A DNA stretch of 64,000 nt from Bacteroidales bacterium (GTDB lineage: Bacteria; Bacteroidota; Bacteroidia; Bacteroidales; UBA10428): the NCBI GenBank assembly GCA_016928305.1, contig JAFGKY010000063.1:1-64000 (forward strand). The letters are read 5' to 3'. The translations under genes were made by a program, and so were the position numbers. Positions 17,477-26,458 of this stretch are shown here, piece by piece. The notes under the pieces were generated by a model. That model searched no databases. It was not told the origin of the DNA and worked only from the letters and a program-made list of their open reading frames with translations. Numbering within the stretch: the first letter of the stretch is position 1; every line of letters begins with the position of its first letter.

Positions 17477-20400
17477 TTACTTCTTCTTCGGCAGGGTAAA
17501 GCTGAATGTACTTCCTTTCTTTTCTTCGCTTACGACTTTTATTCTCCCTCCATGTTTTTCAACAAATTCCTTGCATATAATCAAACCGAGACCTGTACCC
17601 GTTTCCCCTGATGTACCGTTGGTAGAATGATACATATCAATCCGGAAAAGCTTATCAAGATTTTCTTTGTGAATGCCCACACCCGTGTCGGTAATACTAA
17701 TCTCTATCATATTACCGCGGCTGACAGCATCAATGCTTACCTCTCCCCCATTCCTGGTGAATTTAACGGCATTGCTGATTAAATTTCGTATAACGGTATT
17801 TATCATATTCTTGTCGGCATAAACCATAGTCTTGGTTCCCAGTGCATTTTTAAGTTTTACACGCTTCTTTTCCGCAGTTATGCTTAAAAGGTTAAATGTG
17901 GAAGTAATGATCTCGTTTATATCAATATTTTCGGGGTTGTATTTGATTTTGTCAGTTTGTGTGCGGGCCCACTGAAGAAGGTTTTCAAGAAGGTTAAAAG
18001 CACCCTCCGATGAAACATTAATTAATTCAAGAAGACCTCTTTTCTGCTGGTCATCCATGGTTTCATATTCTTTGGTCAGCAATTCCGAAAAACCAATAAT
18101 GGCATGGAAGGGATTTCGCAGATCATGGGCTATAATAGAAAAGAACTTGTCTTTTGTCCGGTTCAACCGTTCCAATTCATTGTTTATTTTACGAAGATTG
18201 TCCGCCTGAGCGGCCAGCTCTTCAGTCTGTTGCTGGATTTCTTCCTGTCTTTCCTCCAGCAACCGGTTCGTTTCCTGCAAATCTTCAGTCCTTTTTCTTA
18301 ACTGAATTTCAATACGCTTGGTTTTTGTAATATCGCGACCAATTCCGACAACGCCTACGACTTCGCCATCTTTATTGATCAAAGGTACTTTTGTTGTTGA
18401 AATTATTACCCGGTTTCCCTGCTCATCCAATCCGGGTTCTTCATAATTAATTTTGGGTTCCAGGGTTCTCATTATAGTCTGCTCATCATTATAAAACTGG
18501 CTGGCCAGGTCATGCGCATAAAAATCAAAATCGGTCTTCCCGATTGCTTCTTCTGGAGTAGTTCCCATCACCGTGGCCACTTTCCTGTTGGCTACAATGA
18601 ACCGGCTCTCCCTGTCTTTAATATAAATTACATCCGGCACGTTGTCAATAAGCGTACGCAACTGGTTGCGCTCATCCAGGATAGAAACTTTCATTGCCTC
18701 CTCAACACGCAGTTTTTCGTTCTGGTAACGAATTACAACATAGAACACAAAGAATGACAATGCACCTATAGCAAGCAGGAAGGATATAATTCTGAAAAGA
18801 TTTGTTTTATAAAAAGGCGGAGAAATAATTATTTCAACCGTTCTCCCTTCCTCATTCCATATCAAATCATTATTGGATCCCTTTACCGTAAAGATATACC
18901 GCCCGGGAGGCAAATTGGTATAGGAAACAAATCTCCGGCTGGCGTTTGCATAAGTCCAGTCCTCATGATATCCTGCCAGCCTGAACTTGTACATATTTCT
19001 TTCCGGTGCAGCATAATCAAGAGAAGAAAATTCCAATGAAATATCATTTAAATAAAACGGGAGCTTTATCTTTTTGAGATAATTCAATGATGTATGTGCA
19101 TAATCACGGGCATTATATGATTTTTCCCTGCCGGAGATCTGAAAAGCGGTAATCACAATCTCCGGTGTATGCAAATTCTCCCTGATGCTATCCGGATAAA
19201 AAGAAGTAAAACCGTTTACTCCGCCAAAATAGAACTCACCCAGGGAGGACTTGAAAGCTGCGCCCTGAATGAAAACATTATGCTGCAGACCGTCGGTTTT
19301 GACATAATTCCTGACTGTCTCTGTTTTCGGATTAAATTTAATTATGCCATTATTTGTGCTTAACCAAAGGTTATTATGTGAGTCTTCCAGTATGTCGTAA
19401 ATCATATCATCGGAAAAACCGATATCCTGGGAAAATGACCTGAATGATTCATGTGTGCGGTCAAAACGGCTTAAACCACCCCCGCCTGTTCCTATCCATA
19501 AAACGCCGTTTTTGTCCTCATAAATGGAAAAAACATCATTATGGCTCAGGCTGTTCGTCTGACCCGGAATACTCTGATACGATGAAAAGCCGGCAATCTC
19601 TTCAGGAACCGATGCGTTGATATTTTTAACCGTCATTTTATTGAGACCTCCTCCCTTAGTGCCAATCCATATGACCCCTGACCTGTCCCGGTAAATTCTC
19701 AATACTATTCTTGAACTCAGGGTAGTCGGATCATCCGGTGAAGAGTCGAAATTTATAAATCTGCCCGTTTTTTTATTAAATAAATCAAGGCCTCCACTGG
19801 TGCTTATTCCCCATGTACCCACCAAGAGATGTTCGGCATCATAATCAAGAATAGCGTATACATGATCATTGCTTAACGAATACACGTCATCCGGGTCTTT
19901 CCTGTAATGCATGAACCGACCGGCAGCACAATCAAACTTATTCAATCCGCCTCCATCTGTGCCAATCCACAGGATCTCCTTATCGCCATCCATTGAAGGA
20001 CACAGGATCAGAATATTATCACTGCTTAACGAGCCGGGATGGTTGTCTCTTTTTCGGTATTTATGGATATTTCCGGTTTTTATATCCATTTTAACCAAAC
20101 CTTCATTTCGTGTTCCAAACCATTTGTTTCCTTTCTGATCTATTAAAATGGATGTAATCACACCAAAGTCCCGGGCCTCCTCATCAAAACCTCTTGCCAC
20201 CTGCCGGACAAAGTTCTTGGTCATTGGAACAACTTTATGAATTCCGTCATAACGTGTACCAATCCATATTATTCCCGAAGAATTTCTGTATAATGATGTA
20301 ATCACCCTGTCACGACTGGATTCATTTCCCAATACAGAAGTTATTTCAACACAGGATAGTGTTCGTGTATCAAGCTGAAAAATACCATGATCGCGGGTTC

Positions 20401-21253
20401 CGATCCAGAGATTACCGTGCAGATCAGGCAAAACACATAAAACGATTACCTGATCCTGCCCGTGAGTTCCTGACCTGGAGTCATTAAGGAAATATACAAA
20501 ACGGTTCACTTTGCGATCATATTTTATCAAACCGGAACCCCATGTTCCGATGTACAGATCATGTTTCTCATCCTGATAAAGGGTAAGAATAACGTTGTAT
20601 TCATCCCGGCTACGGATAGGATACTGAATAAAGTTCCCCGTTGTTTTATCAAACCTGAACAATCCATGCTCTGTACCGAGCCATAAATAGTTATTATTCT
20701 CGTTATCTTTAATAATACAGTTTATGTTATTGCTTTCGGGCGAAAACGGATTGTAAAACCGTCTGAAAATACCGGATGAATCAATCCGATTAAGTCCTCC
20801 TCCTTTCGTACCGATCCATAAAGCATTTCTATCATCGATCAACATTGACAAGATGTAATTATTGCTTAATGAATTTGTATCCTGCGGATTATGCACGAAA
20901 GAAAGAAACTTTTCCGTAGTCGGCTGAAACATGTTCAATCCATTCTCGGTTCCAACCCATAAGACACCTGCATTATCCTCACACAAGGCTCTTATGACAT
21001 TACTGCTTATCGAAAGAGTATCGTGCAGATCGGGCTTAAACACCACGAATTTATAGCCATCATAACGGTTTAGTCCGTTCCAGGTGCCAAACCACATAAA
21101 ACCATACCTGTCCTGAAGGATTGCACTTACCCAACTGTTCGAAAGCCCGTGTTCAGGTGAAATATTTTCCACCTTATAGGATTGCCCTACAATACTCACG
21201 GGTATTACGAACAGGAAGGGTATAATTATATTTTTTAGCATAACCATGCGCAT
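17477..21253 (-). CDS. Reg-prop sensor histidine kinase with PAS domain
   Basis: About 1,258 residues from Met 21253 (in-frame Mets at 21247 and 21241 are equally possible; the 21301 start adds a non-signal-like lead). After a signal peptide come about 14 two-component propeller repeats (DRYGFMWFGTWNGLNRYDG and similar GxLWIGT motifs), which form two 7-bladed periplasmic propellers. Then a Y_Y_Y domain (YANASRRFVSYTNLPPGRY), one membrane helix, PAS (DVIYIKDRESRFIVANR), a coiled coil, HisKA with His in IIAHDLRNPF and HATPase (GTGLGLIICKEF). Unlike many family members it has no receiver or AraC domain and so needs a separate regulator, none of which is adjacent. Confidence 0.92.
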   Translation of the reverse strand: MRMVMLKNIIIPFLFVIPVSIVGQSYKVENISPEHGLSNSWVSAILQDRYGFMWFGTWNGLNRYDGYKFVVFKPDLHDTLSISSNVIRALCEDNAGVLWVGTENGLNMFQPTTEKFLSFVHNPQDTNSLSNNYILSMLIDDRNALWIGTKGGGLNRIDSSGIFRRFYNPFSPESNNINCIIKDNENNNYLWLGTEHGLFRFDKTTGNFIQYPIRSRDEYNVILTLYQDEKHDLYIGTWGSGLIKYDRKVNRFVYFLNDSRSGTHGQDQVIVLCVLPDLHGNLWIGTRDHGIFQLDTRTLSCVEITSVLGNESSRDRVITSLYRNSSGIIWIGTRYDGIHKVVPMTKNFVRQVARGFDEEARDFGVITSILIDQKGNKWFGTRNEGLVKMDIKTGNIHKYRKRDNHPGSLSSDNILILCPSMDGDKEILWIGTDGGGLNKFDCAAGRFMHYRKDPDDVYSLSNDHVYAILDYDAEHLLVGTWGISTSGGLDLFNKKTGRFINFDSSPDDPTTLSSRIVLRIYRDRSGVIWIGTKGGGLNKMTVKNINASVPEEIAGFSSYQSIPGQTNSLSHNDVFSIYEDKNGVLWIGTGGGGLSRFDRTHESFRSFSQDIGFSDDMIYDILEDSHNNLWLSTNNGIIKFNPKTETVRNYVKTDGLQHNVFIQGAAFKSSLGEFYFGGVNGFTSFYPDSIRENLHTPEIVITAFQISGREKSYNARDYAHTSLNYLKKIKLPFYLNDISLEFSSLDYAAPERNMYKFRLAGYHEDWTYANASRRFVSYTNLPPGRYIFTVKGSNNDLIWNEEGRTVEIIISPPFYKTNLFRIISFLLAIGALSFFVFYVVIRYQNEKLRVEEAMKVSILDERNQLRTLIDNVPDVIYIKDRESRFIVANRKVATVMGTTPEEAIGKTDFDFYAHDLASQFYNDEQTIMRTLEPKINYEEPGLDEQGNRVIISTTKVPLINKDGEVVGVVGIGRDITKTKRIEIQLRKRTEDLQETNRLLEERQEEIQQQTEELAAQADNLRKINNELERLNRTKDKFFSIIAHDLRNPFHAIIGFSELLTKEYETMDDQQKRGLLELINVSSEGAFNLLENLLQWARTQTDKIKYNPENIDINEIITSTFNLLSITAEKKRVKLKNALGTKTMVYADKNMINTVIRNLISNAVKFTRNGGEVSIDAVSRGNMIEISITDTGVGIHKENLDKLFRIDMYHSTNGTSGETGTGLGLIICKEFVEKHGGRIKVVSEEKKGSTFSFTLPKKK

Positions 21254-21378
21254 GTCTGCAGTATATATCGTTTTATGCATACATTCCAGTAAAACAATCA
21301 CATATCAACTGATCCTGGCATAAAACGGATTACCTAAGTTATCAAATGACTATAAAAGTCATAAAATATTTATGAACT

Positions 21379-21408
21379 GTTGATAAACGAATATAACTTT
21401 TTATCAAC
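21379..21408. promoter_or_regulatory. Inverted repeat upstream of sensor kinase
   Basis: Perfect 9-bp arms GTTGATAAA (21379-21387) and TTTATCAAC (21400-21408), 12-base spacer. It lies about 125 bases upstream of the kinase start, in the gene-free stretch 21254-21708. It could be an operator or a transcript hairpin. The rest of that stretch holds only the hairpin at 21623. Confidence 0.4.
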
Positions 21409-21622
21409 AAAAGAGCATTTTAAATGCCTTTAAGAAACATTCCGTTCGCGCCATGTCAAAGAATGGTAGTTTAGGATCTTTTCTTGCGAAAGAAGAGAAT
21501 ATGCAGGATAGTGGTAGTTTTGCTGTTTCGAGATGGTTATGACAGTTTAATGGTCGGGGATCGTCATCTTTTTAGCTAACGGATTCAACATGCAAGATGC
21601 CGGATAACGGATGAAGGAGTAT

Positions 21623-21651
21623 GGGTAAGGAGAATCAAAATCTCCGTACCC
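21623..21651 (-). terminator. Hairpin after M56 peptidase gene
   Basis: Eleven-base arms GGGTAAGGAGA and TCTCCGTACCC with one mismatch, loop ATCAAAA, lying 58 bases past the M56 gene stop. No clear T run follows, so it is only a probable terminator. Confidence 0.45.
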
Positions 21652-21708
21652 AAACATTCGATTTCTGAATTTCCCTGTCATCCGTTGCAGTGAACAAGAC
21701 TTTCTTCA

Positions 21709-23403
21709 TTATAAAATTTCATTCTCCTTCCTGTATTTTTTTATCATCTGATGGTATTCATCCAGCAATTGTTTTCGTTTTTTCTCCATTTGATTGCGCT
21801 GTTTTTCCATTTCCCGGTGATACTTGTCCTCCCATTTCCGCTGCTCTTCAAGCAGCTTTGGATCTCTTGCATCATGAGATCTCAGATGCTTAAACCGATC
21901 CCGGTATAGAAGCTCAAAATCTTTTAATTGATCATCTGTGAAGGGATGCAATTCCTCCAGTCTTCTGCAGTGTTCATCAAATATGAATGGTTCCACCACC
22001 GGAGGATGACTCTTCAGGTAATCTTCCATCATAGGCCTGTATCTTTCGATCCGGATCTGATCTTCCATGATTCTTTTCATTTCCTCTGCATCCGGGATAC
22101 AGGGATTTCCTTCCATCAGGGGTCTCAATCTCTCGGCGAGCATACGCTGCCCTTCGGCCAACTGCCGTTGTCTTTCAGCAAAATGGCGTTGCCTTTCATC
22201 CATATGCCGCTGCCTTTCGGCCATATCTCTATTAAAACGTTCCATATCCCTATAGAATTCATGATGAGGTAACCGTGCAATGCTATCCGGCGGATGTTGA
22301 CGCCGCTTCATAGCATCAAGCTCATCAGTCAGGCGCCTGATTTCTTCATCCTCCTGTTTTTTCCCGGATGTCTTCAGGCTTTCCTGATCAGTATCCGGAT
22401 TTCGTGTAGTGTCTTTGGACACCAGGTTGGCCGAAAATGTCTCATTACCTATTGCACACACCGATAAAGGATGATCACCATTGGCTGATTTTGAAACAAC
22501 AGATACCTTATCCCCGCTTGAAAATGCCAGCAACAAAAAAGCTGCAACAACGATGGCGGCAATTACTTTTAAAGTACTGTACCGGCCTGAATAATGTTTT
22601 GTCATCATAGTAAATCGATTTTTCATCATAGTATTACTAAAGTTGTTGGATAACATAATATGGTTCTTTTCACAGGCATATTGTAAAATTCTATGCTGAT
22701 AGTCCCTTACCCGTGTAGTGCTTCCTATAACAGAATAATCGGCGCTGAACTCATGCAGGGTAATAACAGCCTTCTTGTACAAAAGAACAACCGGATTGAA
22801 CCACTGCACAATTTGCCCAAGACCCAGGAATAAGCGATCCAGTGAATGCCAGTTACGGATATGCGTCAGTTCATGCTTCAATATGAACCGTTGAAAATCG
22901 TCAGAAGTAATATCCCGAATGCATACGAAAATATAACGGAAAAAAGAAAACGGAGCAACCGGATGATCCAATTTCACCAGCGTATACTGGTCAAATTTCT
23001 GCTTCCTGTTTCTTCGAATCATACGGATAAGACGCGAGATTTCCAGGCCATAACGAATCATGAACGCCAGTATCCCTGAAAAATAAATAATGGAAATAAG
23101 AAAAACCGGATTTGTTAAAATACCTGATTCCGAATGGATTGAATCCGGAGCCATCAATAAATTGCCGGAAACAAGGGGATCGATCTTCTCTGTAAGGCCG
23201 TTTTCACCGGCAGAAACAACGGATATGTTAATCAAGGGGAGGTTTATAGATATTAACGGAAAGACAAAGGATAAAACAAAGGAACCAACAAGGTAAAAAC
23301 GAATGATTGTATAATTGCTGTTTTTGCTTAGCAATACCCTGTAGGTAAGGTAAAAACAAAACAGACACAGGGCCGTCTTTATCAGGTAAGCACCCATATT
23401 CAT
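21709..23403 (-). CDS. BlaR1-like M56 membrane metallopeptidase with charged repeat tail
   Basis: 564 residues. Membrane helices near residues 5-25, 32-60, 98-118 and 275-296 surround the zinc site HELTH (177-181) and HEFSAD with Glu 218, the M56 active site. In BlaR1/MecR1 this protease leads to cleavage of the BlaI repressor. The extracytoplasmic tail is not a penicillin-binding domain: residues 297-564 are charged, with five 7-residue units at about 394-428 (AERQRHM, DERQRHF, AERQRQL, AEGQRML, AERLRPL). It overlaps blaI by 4 bases. The signal it senses is unknown; beta-lactam is not supported. Confidence 0.9.
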   Translation of the reverse strand: MNMGAYLIKTALCLFCFYLTYRVLLSKNSNYTIIRFYLVGSFVLSFVFPLISINLPLINISVVSAGENGLTEKIDPLVSGNLLMAPDSIHSESGILTNPVFLISIIYFSGILAFMIRYGLEISRLIRMIRRNRKQKFDQYTLVKLDHPVAPFSFFRYIFVCIRDITSDDFQRFILKHELTHIRNWHSLDRLFLGLGQIVQWFNPVVLLYKKAVITLHEFSADYSVIGSTTRVRDYQHRILQYACEKNHIMLSNNFSNTMMKNRFTMMTKHYSGRYSTLKVIAAIVVAAFLLLAFSSGDKVSVVSKSANGDHPLSVCAIGNETFSANLVSKDTTRNPDTDQESLKTSGKKQEDEEIRRLTDELDAMKRRQHPPDSIARLPHHEFYRDMERFNRDMAERQRHMDERQRHFAERQRQLAEGQRMLAERLRPLMEGNPCIPDAEEMKRIMEDQIRIERYRPMMEDYLKSHPPVVEPFIFDEHCRRLEELHPFTDDQLKDFELLYRDRFKHLRSHDARDPKLLEEQRKWEDKYHREMEKQRNQMEKKRKQLLDEYHQMIKKYRKENEIL

Positions 23404-23777
23404 TTGTCTTTCTTTTGTTTTTCGATCTGTTCATCAAACAATTGCCGGAGTTCTTCCAGTTCGGTCAGACTCAGGTTATCGTCGGTAAAGGTTGAAGCAA
23501 ACTGGGAATAGGAATTATTGAAGAAATTCCGGACAATTCCCTTAACCTGACCGGCAAAATAAGCATTTCTTGTGACCTTGGGATAATATTCCCTCAGCTT
23601 GCCGTATTGTTTGTAACTGATAAAATTCTTCCTGATTAATGTATTGATAATAGTTGCAACCGTTGTATAAGCAGGTTTGGGATCGGGCAGCCGATCGATG
23701 AAATCTTTCAGGAATCCCTTTTTTACCTGCCACATGCATTGCATTATCTGTTCTTCAGCCTTGGTAAGGGTTTTCAT
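23400..23777 (-). CDS. BlaI/MecI/CopY family transcriptional repressor
   Basis: 125 residues with the family's winged helix (LTKAEEQIMQCMWQVKKG; PAYTTVATIINTLIRKNFI) and C-terminal dimerisation helix. It represses its own operon until cleaved. The stop overlaps the M56 start, so both are translated together. A perfect inverted repeat with BlaI-type TACTA/TAGTA half sites sits 26-45 bases before the start. Confidence 0.94.
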   Translation of the reverse strand: MKTLTKAEEQIMQCMWQVKKGFLKDFIDRLPDPKPAYTTVATIINTLIRKNFISYKQYGKLREYYPKVTRNAYFAGQVKGIVRNFFNNSYSQFASTFTDDNLSLTELEELRQLFDEQIEKQKKDK

Positions 23778-23802
23778 TAAATATTACTATGTATATAAAA
23801 AT

Positions 23803-23822
23803 ATTACTACAAATATAGTAAT
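23803..23822. promoter_or_regulatory. BlaI-type operator
   Basis: ATTACTA-CAAATA-TAGTAAT, 7-bp perfect arms, 26 bases upstream of the repressor's ATG. Extra half sites, TATTACTAT (23782-23790) and AATACTATG (about 23827), flank it. Position and TACTA/TAGTA cores fit the known BlaI/MecI operator form. Confidence 0.75.
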
Positions 23823-24061
23823 AAACAAATACTATGTCAATAGCTTTAACAAAATTTAACAGAAATTCAGGAGAAAAGACCTGAACAAATAAGGGCATTC
23901 ATATTGGGATTGTTATGCTCCGATGAGGTATCCCGTTTTATGGTCAGTAAACGTCACCATTGCAGCATCATTGATTCCATTTTCCCTTTGAACATAATAA
24001 GCTGTCTGTTATAAATTTCCTGCAGAATTTGATATAATTGCATATAATACACAAAACGATA

Positions 24062-24712
24062 ATGGCCATACCGGATAAGGCAATACTATCAACCAGCTAC
24101 CTTGGGCCCCTCCAGTATTTTTCCAAGTTTCTCCTGCATGGCAGTATTGTTATTGAACAATGTGAAAATTATCAGAAGCAGTCTTACCGTAACCGTTGTT
24201 GTATATACGGTGCCAACGGTGCTCAAAGTCTTGTAATACCTGTTAGTAGAACATCTGATGATAGAATATCGATACGCGATGTTACCATCGATTATTCACA
24301 ACCCTGGCAAAAGATCCATTGGAAATCCATTGAATCGGCTTACCGTTTGTCCCCCTGTTTTGAGTTTTACGAGGATGAATTGATCCGTTATTATGAAAAA
24401 AGCTTCCAGGTAAAGTACTTGTTTGATTGGAATATGGAATTAATGGAAGTTATACTAAGCATGTTAAAGGTACCCGTGAAGTTCAGCTTCACTTCCGGTT
24501 ATGAAAAACACGTAACCGGACTGGCAGATTATCGCGAAGCAATCAATCCGAAGAAAAGGCTTTTCAGACCCGACCGGTATTTCGTGCCAAAACACTATCC
24601 CCAGGTTTTTGAAAACAAGCACGGTTTTCTTCCCAATCTGAGTATTATTGACCTTTTATTCAATGAAGGGAGGCATGCAAAAGATGTGCTGGAGGAAGGA
24701 ATAGTGGAATGA
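24062..24712 (+). CDS. WbqC family protein
   Basis: 216 residues from ATG 24062 (MAIPDKAILSTSYLGPLQYF); an upstream ATG at 24038 lacks family sequence. Features of WbqC-like proteins: AILSTSYLGPLQYFSKFL, YRNRCCIYGANGAQSLVIPV, WQKIHWKSIESAYRLSPCFEFY, LSIIDLLFNEG. The family occurs in polysaccharide and other clusters; its enzymatic role is not settled. The 284 bases before it contain the BlaI operator and otherwise nothing clear. Confidence 0.85.
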   Translation: MAIPDKAILSTSYLGPLQYFSKFLLHGSIVIEQCENYQKQSYRNRCCIYGANGAQSLVIPVSRTSDDRISIRDVTIDYSQPWQKIHWKSIESAYRLSPCFEFYEDELIRYYEKSFQVKYLFDWNMELMEVILSMLKVPVKFSFTSGYEKHVTGLADYREAINPKKRLFRPDRYFVPKHYPQVFENKHGFLPNLSIIDLLFNEGRHAKDVLEEGIVE

Positions 24713-24825
24713 AGCTACCGGATAAAGAAGTTGTCTCAAAGCCACCTGACACATCATCCCGTCCTGATACATCGGGACCAGGATCGCAAAAAACTATTGA
24801 TTTAAACCTCGGAGACTCCGAAACA

Positions 24826-24848
24826 CCTGCCTGCTATCGCCAGGCAGG
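24826..24848. repeat. CCTGCCTG hairpin repeat
   Basis: Arms CCTGCCTG/CAGGCAGG (24826-24833, 24841-24848), loop CTATCGC. The same arms occur at 50594-50612. It lies between convergent WbqC and porin genes and may end both transcripts. Confidence 0.6.
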
Positions 24849-24896
24849 CGGGAGTTTAGATTGGCCTAAATGTGGTTTCCGGAACAGTCTCATGGA

Positions 24897-26330
24897 TCAG
24901 AACCGGAAACCGATTGTGGAAATAATTCTGTACCGGCTGAATTTCAGGTCTGCTATATTGTTATAATATAAGGAGTATTTTTCTTCATGGCTCAGCAAAG
25001 CTGAAAAGCCCAGGTCCATATAAAAATGCTTCATACGATAACCTATACCTCCTGTATATTCAACATAATCGGGCATTTCAAAGAAAGCATTTGCGGCAGC
25101 GGGACTTGGATAGAACCCACCTCCGGCCCTTACTGAAAGTTGTCCAAACCTGACTTCACCGCCGGCCTTCAGGTTCACCACCGGCTTATACAGGTTCTGA
25201 ATGGTATTGTTGTAATCTTTCATTTTATTGCCGCGATAATTGATGTTGGAATAATCGATATACTCCGCATCCACAGCAATAAGGCCTACCTTGCCGATCT
25301 GCACGGATGCTCCACCCAAAACCCTTAAAGGTGTATATAGTTTATAATCAAACTCACCGTACAGGGGCTCGACATAAGGAACATAACCATCATCAAACGC
25401 AGAATTTATACTGAATTTATAATCTTCACTGACATTATAATATACAGGAGCATGTAATGCAGCTGATAATCGCAATATCGGAATGGGTCTGACAATAAAT
25501 CCAATCTTTACACTTGCAGCGGTTCCTTTAAGGTCCAGGTTTTCCGTGTAACTGAAATTATTCAACAGACTTGTGCTCGAATTATCAGACTCACTATGAA
25601 TAAGCGTTTTGCTAAAGTTTATCTGATTAATGCCAACTCCCATACCAATGTAAAAGATATGACTGAAATTCAATCCAAAACCAATAGACCATTCGTTCTT
25701 TCCGCCATCAGTTGTTATTGTCCTGATTTGTTCAACGGGTGGTAAAACATTAGCTTGATAGATGGTGGGTAAACCGGGCAAGGTATCTATTACCCAGGCA
25801 TCAAATGCAACCGCTTCTACAAGGGGATAGTCTATTAATTCTTCCGCAGGTATACTGTAATGATTGGCACTGTCTCTGAAAACATAAGCCAGTGAATTAT
25901 CCTGATTCACACCTTCGATATAAATACTGTTATTATAATCATTCAACCGGTTGTATGCAATGGCAAAGGAAGCCCCGACCAGTCCTTTTTCCCGTTTGGG
26001 ATTATATGATGTTACAAATCCGGCACTACCGAATATAAAATGATACTTGAAGTCATCCTCGCTGTTCATCAGATAGGAGGAAGATGATTTCTCATATCCG
26101 AGTCCGGGAGAAATCGTTAATTCCGATTTGCGGTAAATACCAAGTCCGGCCGGATTAAGGTAAGCGGCTGACAGATCTCCGCCCAGGGATGTAAACGCAC
26201 CGCCCATGCCAAGGCTTCGCGCTGACAGGGTCGGAAATGTCTGTGAAAACAACAATGCATTTTTCTCATATTGTGCTGTCGCCGGGTAGAGAATTGCAGA
26301 TGCTATGATGAGGAAAAGTATTTTTTTCAT
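24897..26330 (-). CDS. OmpP1/FadL-like outer-membrane protein
   Basis: 477 residues with a signal peptide (MKKILFLIIASAILYPATAQ). The N-terminal SARSLGMGGAFTSLGGDLSAAYLNPAGLG is the FadL-family hatch sequence, in a form common in Bacteroidota. Alternating beta strands follow to a terminal aromatic (STIGFRF). Such barrels carry hydrophobic molecules across the outer membrane; the substrate is unknown. It is transcribed alone, toward the WbqC gene. Confidence 0.88.
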   Translation of the reverse strand: MKKILFLIIASAILYPATAQYEKNALLFSQTFPTLSARSLGMGGAFTSLGGDLSAAYLNPAGLGIYRKSELTISPGLGYEKSSSSYLMNSEDDFKYHFIFGSAGFVTSYNPKREKGLVGASFAIAYNRLNDYNNSIYIEGVNQDNSLAYVFRDSANHYSIPAEELIDYPLVEAVAFDAWVIDTLPGLPTIYQANVLPPVEQIRTITTDGGKNEWSIGFGLNFSHIFYIGMGVGINQINFSKTLIHSESDNSSTSLLNNFSYTENLDLKGTAASVKIGFIVRPIPILRLSAALHAPVYYNVSEDYKFSINSAFDDGYVPYVEPLYGEFDYKLYTPLRVLGGASVQIGKVGLIAVDAEYIDYSNINYRGNKMKDYNNTIQNLYKPVVNLKAGGEVRFGQLSVRAGGGFYPSPAAANAFFEMPDYVEYTGGIGYRMKHFYMDLGFSALLSHEEKYSLYYNNIADLKFSRYRIISTIGFRF

Positions 26331-26458
26331 GGCATTATTTTTTAATGTAAGTATGGCTGTCCGATTGTTTTTATCAGATTATTATCGTATTATGAACGTA
26401 AAGCTTATATTTCAGGCAGCAGTCTTTTGCTAATGAAATTACCCCGGGGATTTAGTTA

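Noticed and set aside
21709-23777. Beta-lactam resistance sensor (BlaR1) call
   Set aside because: The repressor and protease parts fit, but there is no penicillin-binding domain and no beta-lactamase nearby.
24709-24966. 85-codon frame overlapping the WbqC stop
   Set aside because: Made of hairpin repeats and runs into the antisense of the FadL-like gene; no domain.
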